A stretch of DNA of 64,000 nt from NCBI GenBank assembly GCA_943787485.1, contig CALSMP010000017.1, positions 1 to 64,000 on the forward strand, written 5' to 3'. Below the pieces are notes generated by a model, which worked only from the letters and a program-made list of their open reading frames with translations, was not told the DNA's origin and made no database searches. The position numbers and the translations under genes are program-made. This stretch comes from an uncultured Luminiphilus sp. (GTDB lineage: Bacteria > Pseudomonadota > Gammaproteobacteria > Pseudomonadales > Halieaceae). Shown here piece after piece: positions 61,099 through 64,000 of the stretch; within the stretch, counting starts at the first letter, position 1; each line of letters starts with the position of its first letter.

Positions 61099-62649
61099 AT
61101 GAATAAAACGTTAAATGGGGTCATTCCAGCCTTCTTGTTGGCTGCTTGCGCAACCACTGCGGTTCAGTCAGAAAGCACGCAGTTTCAGCCAATTGAGATC
61201 GACTTTAAGGTGGTTTGGGATCAGGACGTCCACCCGTTTACTGGCGCAACGGCTATCGACATCGACGGCGATGGTCGTGATGAGGTATTCATTGGGGGCG
61301 GACTCAATCAAGCCGATCGTCTCTATCAGTGGCGCAATGGGGCACTCGCCAATATTGAGCCCGGCACAGGCATTTCATCAATGGATGCCACTCACGGCGC
61401 CATGTCGCTCGATATGGACAGCGACGGGGATGTGGACCTTATTTTAGCAAGAGCAGGCGGTATTTATCTCTACCTAAATAATGGCGAAGGCGTATTTTCT
61501 GAGAAATTGATCAGGGTGCCATCACAGCCAGATGAGTCCGAGCCCTTTCAGGTTGCGGTCACCGATTACGACCGCGACGGTGACGTTGATCTATATGTTA
61601 GCTACTTCGTCGCTTTTCCCTTCTTCATGAGTGCAACCTTCAATGATCCGAAGCATTCTAAGACAAATATTTTGCTGCGAAACGATGGTGATCTTCGGTT
61701 TACCGATGTTACAGCAGAAGCAGGCGTCGCCGGGCATGCAAACACCTTTGGCGCAATATTGCTCGACCTTAATGGGGATTTTTATGACGATCTGGTGGTT
61801 GCGCAAAACACCTGGGAAGTCGAGATCTTCGAAAATATGAAAGACGGCACCTTCGAATCCAGACCCACCAATACCGGTTACGGCTTTTGGATGGGGGTAG
61901 GCGCAGGTGATATCGATAACGATGGTGACCAGGACCTGTTTTTTCCAAATGTCGGTAATTCAATACCATCATGGCTAACCATGGGCGATATTTTTCCAGA
62001 TCAGCGACACTCGCATGACTGGTCACTGCTAAGAAACGATGGCAATTTCAGATTTACCGAAACGGTTTCAGACTGGGAGATCGACAACGAAGGGTTTGCT
62101 TGGGGAGGCGTCTTCGAAGACGTCAACCTTGACGGAAAACTGGATCTCTTTGTTGCTCAAAACTACGTGAAATGGCCAATTCATCGTTTATTCAAACTTG
62201 AGGGTCGTGCCTATTTGCAAGACACCAAAGCGTCCGGCGCCCCCTTTTTCCGGCACGCCCCAGAGCTCGGTTTAAAAAATAAACGCTACGGGCAATCCTC
62301 GTTGTTTGTCGACCTAGACGGTGACTATCGACTCGACTACTTCTGGGTGAATATGAACGATGAACAGGCTGCATTCTTAAACAAGAGCGAAGGTAATTTC
62401 GTTTCTTTCAGGTTGCCTGACGATATCGCTCATCTGGGTACGCAAATCTATATCGTGACACAGAATGGTAAGAGCTATACCCGGCAATTCATTGCGGGCG
62501 AAGGTTATCTGACCGATCAATCGAGTGATCTAGTTTTCGGCTTGGATGGCGCCGAGGCTGTCGAGAAGGCAGTGGTGACGTGGCCTGATGGCACGAGCCT
62601 AGAAATCGCCAACCCAGCCATCAACACACGTCATTCACTCAGTCGTTAG
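61099..62649 (+). CDS. FG-GAP/VCBS-repeat lipoprotein with UnbV/ASPIC-like C-terminus
   Basis: A 516-residue lipoprotein (lipobox LAAC near residue 18) with repeated calcium-binding loops of the form DxDGDGxDE (IDIDGDGRDEV, DMDSDGDVDL, DYDRDGDVDLY, DIDNDGDQDLF, DVNLDGKLDLF, DLDGDYRLDY), giving an integrin-like propeller. The C-terminus (SDLVFGLDGAEAVEKAVVTWPDGTSLEI) matches the ASPIC/UnbV domain that often closes such proteins. ATG 61099 has GGAG 6 bases upstream. Probably a surface or extracellular binding protein; ligand unknown. Confidence 0.85.
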   Translation: MNKTLNGVIPAFLLAACATTAVQSESTQFQPIEIDFKVVWDQDVHPFTGATAIDIDGDGRDEVFIGGGLNQADRLYQWRNGALANIEPGTGISSMDATHGAMSLDMDSDGDVDLILARAGGIYLYLNNGEGVFSEKLIRVPSQPDESEPFQVAVTDYDRDGDVDLYVSYFVAFPFFMSATFNDPKHSKTNILLRNDGDLRFTDVTAEAGVAGHANTFGAILLDLNGDFYDDLVVAQNTWEVEIFENMKDGTFESRPTNTGYGFWMGVGAGDIDNDGDQDLFFPNVGNSIPSWLTMGDIFPDQRHSHDWSLLRNDGNFRFTETVSDWEIDNEGFAWGGVFEDVNLDGKLDLFVAQNYVKWPIHRLFKLEGRAYLQDTKASGAPFFRHAPELGLKNKRYGQSSLFVDLDGDYRLDYFWVNMNDEQAAFLNKSEGNFVSFRLPDDIAHLGTQIYIVTQNGKSYTRQFIAGEGYLTDQSSDLVFGLDGAEAVEKAVVTWPDGTSLEIANPAINTRHSLSR

Positions 62650-62714
62650 CCTTCTGCCAGTCTTAGTCGAGGGGAGCCGCATTTGCGCTGGACTTGGACG
62701 TCTTACATTCAAAC

Positions 62715-64000
62715 TTAACTCAAGCCCGCACTGCGTATGACTCTTTGGTTGAGTCGCAAGATCAGGAATTCGCCATTGCTGAATTGCTGATGCTTCAAGT
62801 CATCTGTCATGTATTTCAAGACCTTCAAACCCAGATCGGCGGGGTTCTCGGAGGCATCAATGCTTCGCAGTTGGGTTTCAATATTGGACTTTGTTTCGCC
62901 ACAGCGAATTTCCACCTCAGCGTATTCAGCAGCAGCGCGGATCCGAAGTTCAAGCTCAGAGACGCCCTCGGGTGTATTCGTCATCATGTAGACAAAGGCT
63001 TCCTCAACGGCGAGTACAAGGCGATTTAAACTTTCACCTCGCCAGTCCGACTCCCGGGCTTTCTCAGTGACAAAGGCCAGTGCGCCGGCAAGTCCGGCTT
63101 TGTCCAATGGCTGCACATTTCTCGCTTGGCGTTTGTTCTTGAGCGAGACCAACCAGCTGAGAAACACCGCGGCAACGCCGCCGGCCGTCATTCCATTGTT
63201 AAGCAGGCTCGCTAAATAATCGGGCAACAAACCGCTAAACAGCTGCTGATTTTGGAACCCTATACCTAACCACAATGCCAGACCAAAAACGATGCCGTTA
63301 TCAAAAGACATGCCTTCTGACATCACAAGACGAATACCGTGCGAAAATAAAAGCACTAGAAATACAATGATGAAAGCACCGGCAACAGGCGTTGGAATAG
63401 CTTGTAATAAGGCTGAGAGCTTGGGTACAAAGGCCAGTCCCAGCAGAATAATGCCGCCGTAGAGTCCCACTTTGCGAGACGCTACGCCCGTTAAATCGAC
63501 AACCGATATCGACGTGGAGTAAGTAGTATTTGGAAGAGTTCCGGCGAGGCCGCTTAAGAAATTACCAAGGCCGTCGGCGTTCACCGCACCTTGAACGACA
63601 CGATAATCGGTGGTTTTCACTTTTTTACTGGAAATATCCTGAATGGCGATGCCATCTCCGAATGTCTCGAGAGCGCCGATAATAGTCACAATGATAAATG
63701 AGGGGAGCAGGGTCCAAAAAGCCGCGTCGAAGTCAGTATTAAGTCCTGGCCAACCTTGATCGGGCAGGCCGACCCATGAGGCTTCCGACACCGCTGTTAA
63801 ATCCGTCAAATTGAGTGGCCAAGCCACCAAAAATCCAATGATGATTCCGATCAGAGGTGCCCAAAGTCGTTTTTTCCCCGCTGTATAAAAACTTAACAGC
63901 AAAATAACCACCAGCGTAATAGTGGCGACTACAGCGGGTGCGGAAGCAAAGGTGTTGAACCCCTCAGGTACGGTCGACACCATGTCAAACCCAATGGGCA
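62715..64000 (-). CDS. NCS2-family nucleobase permease with C-terminal GHKL-like domain, N-terminus outside window
   Basis: The open frame continues past the right edge (PIGFD precedes the first internal Met), so the start is missing. About 290 residues of membrane helices carry NCS2 features: VVQGAVNADGLGNFLSGLAG, TLPNTTYSTSISVVDLTGVASRKVG, given as parts of the family blocks, and IPTPVAGAFIIVFL. After a basic linker (KNKRQARNV) a ~115-residue soluble domain follows with LVLAVEEAFVYMM, strands, and NPADLGLKVLKYM ending in EFLILRL. This resembles anti-sigma-kinase-type GHKL domains but lacks the N-box Asn. A similar tail is on the ABC ATPase at 47-48 kb. Substrate probably xanthine, uracil or similar. 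Confidence 0.85.
   Translation of the reverse strand, partial: PIGFDMVSTVPEGFNTFASAPAVVATITLVVILLLSFYTAGKKRLWAPLIGIIIGFLVAWPLNLTDLTAVSEASWVGLPDQGWPGLNTDFDAAFWTLLPSFIIVTIIGALETFGDGIAIQDISSKKVKTTDYRVVQGAVNADGLGNFLSGLAGTLPNTTYSTSISVVDLTGVASRKVGLYGGIILLGLAFVPKLSALLQAIPTPVAGAFIIVFLVLLFSHGIRLVMSEGMSFDNGIVFGLALWLGIGFQNQQLFSGLLPDYLASLLNNGMTAGGVAAVFLSWLVSLKNKRQARNVQPLDKAGLAGALAFVTEKARESDWRGESLNRLVLAVEEAFVYMMTNTPEGVSELELRIRAAAEYAEVEIRCGETKSNIETQLRSIDASENPADLGLKVLKYMTDDLKHQQFSNGEFLILRLNQRVIRSAGLS

Overview
The window looks like chromosomal DNA of an aerobic marine gammaproteobacterium. This is inferred from gene content (a large beta-oxidation set, FadL, RND pumps, sterol desaturase, acyl-CoA desaturase, no plasmid or phage core genes); a Halieaceae/OM60-like origin is a guess, not shown by a marker gene.

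Layout. 1-8.8 kb: a truncated MMPL/RND exporter overlapping a GT4 glycosyltransferase, a molybdopterin oxidoreductase, a 3-mercaptopyruvate sulfurtransferase, a secreted M20 amidohydrolase, a hypothetical protein and a hot-dog thioesterase. 9-13 kb: retropepsin-like protease, frameshifted small cytochrome c, frameshifted sterol desaturase-like protein, FadL porin. 13-31 kb: lipid and CoA metabolism (penicillin-acylase family enzyme, FadH, CaiB/AMACR-like protein, acyl-CoA dehydrogenase, TPP enzyme, FadI-FadJ) with an RND efflux pair and a YedK-type DNA-crosslink protein inserted among them, then an OxyR-like regulator that lacks the peroxidatic cysteine. 31-40 kb: SulP transporter, small SnoaL-like protein, large secreted metzincin with two P-domains, purEK, acyl-CoA desaturase with a coiled-coil tail.

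From about 40.2 kb the character changes. A perfect 165-bp tandem duplication precedes a cyanide-insensitive-type cytochrome bd operon (cydAB) broken by many single-base indels. Then come a CsgG-like fragment, tRNA-Ser(GCU), a tyrosine-integrase fragment and an internally deleted IS3-type element. Up to about 60 kb, intact cargo genes alternate with debris (STAS fragment, decayed protease paralogue, IS91, IS3, glycosylase and CorA fragments), so this reads as a decaying genomic island.

The most unusual intact cargo is: (i) an amino-acid-type ABC transporter in which permuted substrate-binding lobes are fused to the permease and the ATPase carries a C-terminal degenerate GHKL (anti-sigma-kinase-like) domain; (ii) an NCS2 permease at the right edge carrying a similar GHKL tail; (iii) a ketoacyl synthase overlapping an adenylation-ACP-thioesterase protein; (iv) a secreted protein made of two near-identical 117-residue units. 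The two GHKL-tailed transporters plus a neighbouring STAS remnant are my best candidate for an undescribed regulatory theme.
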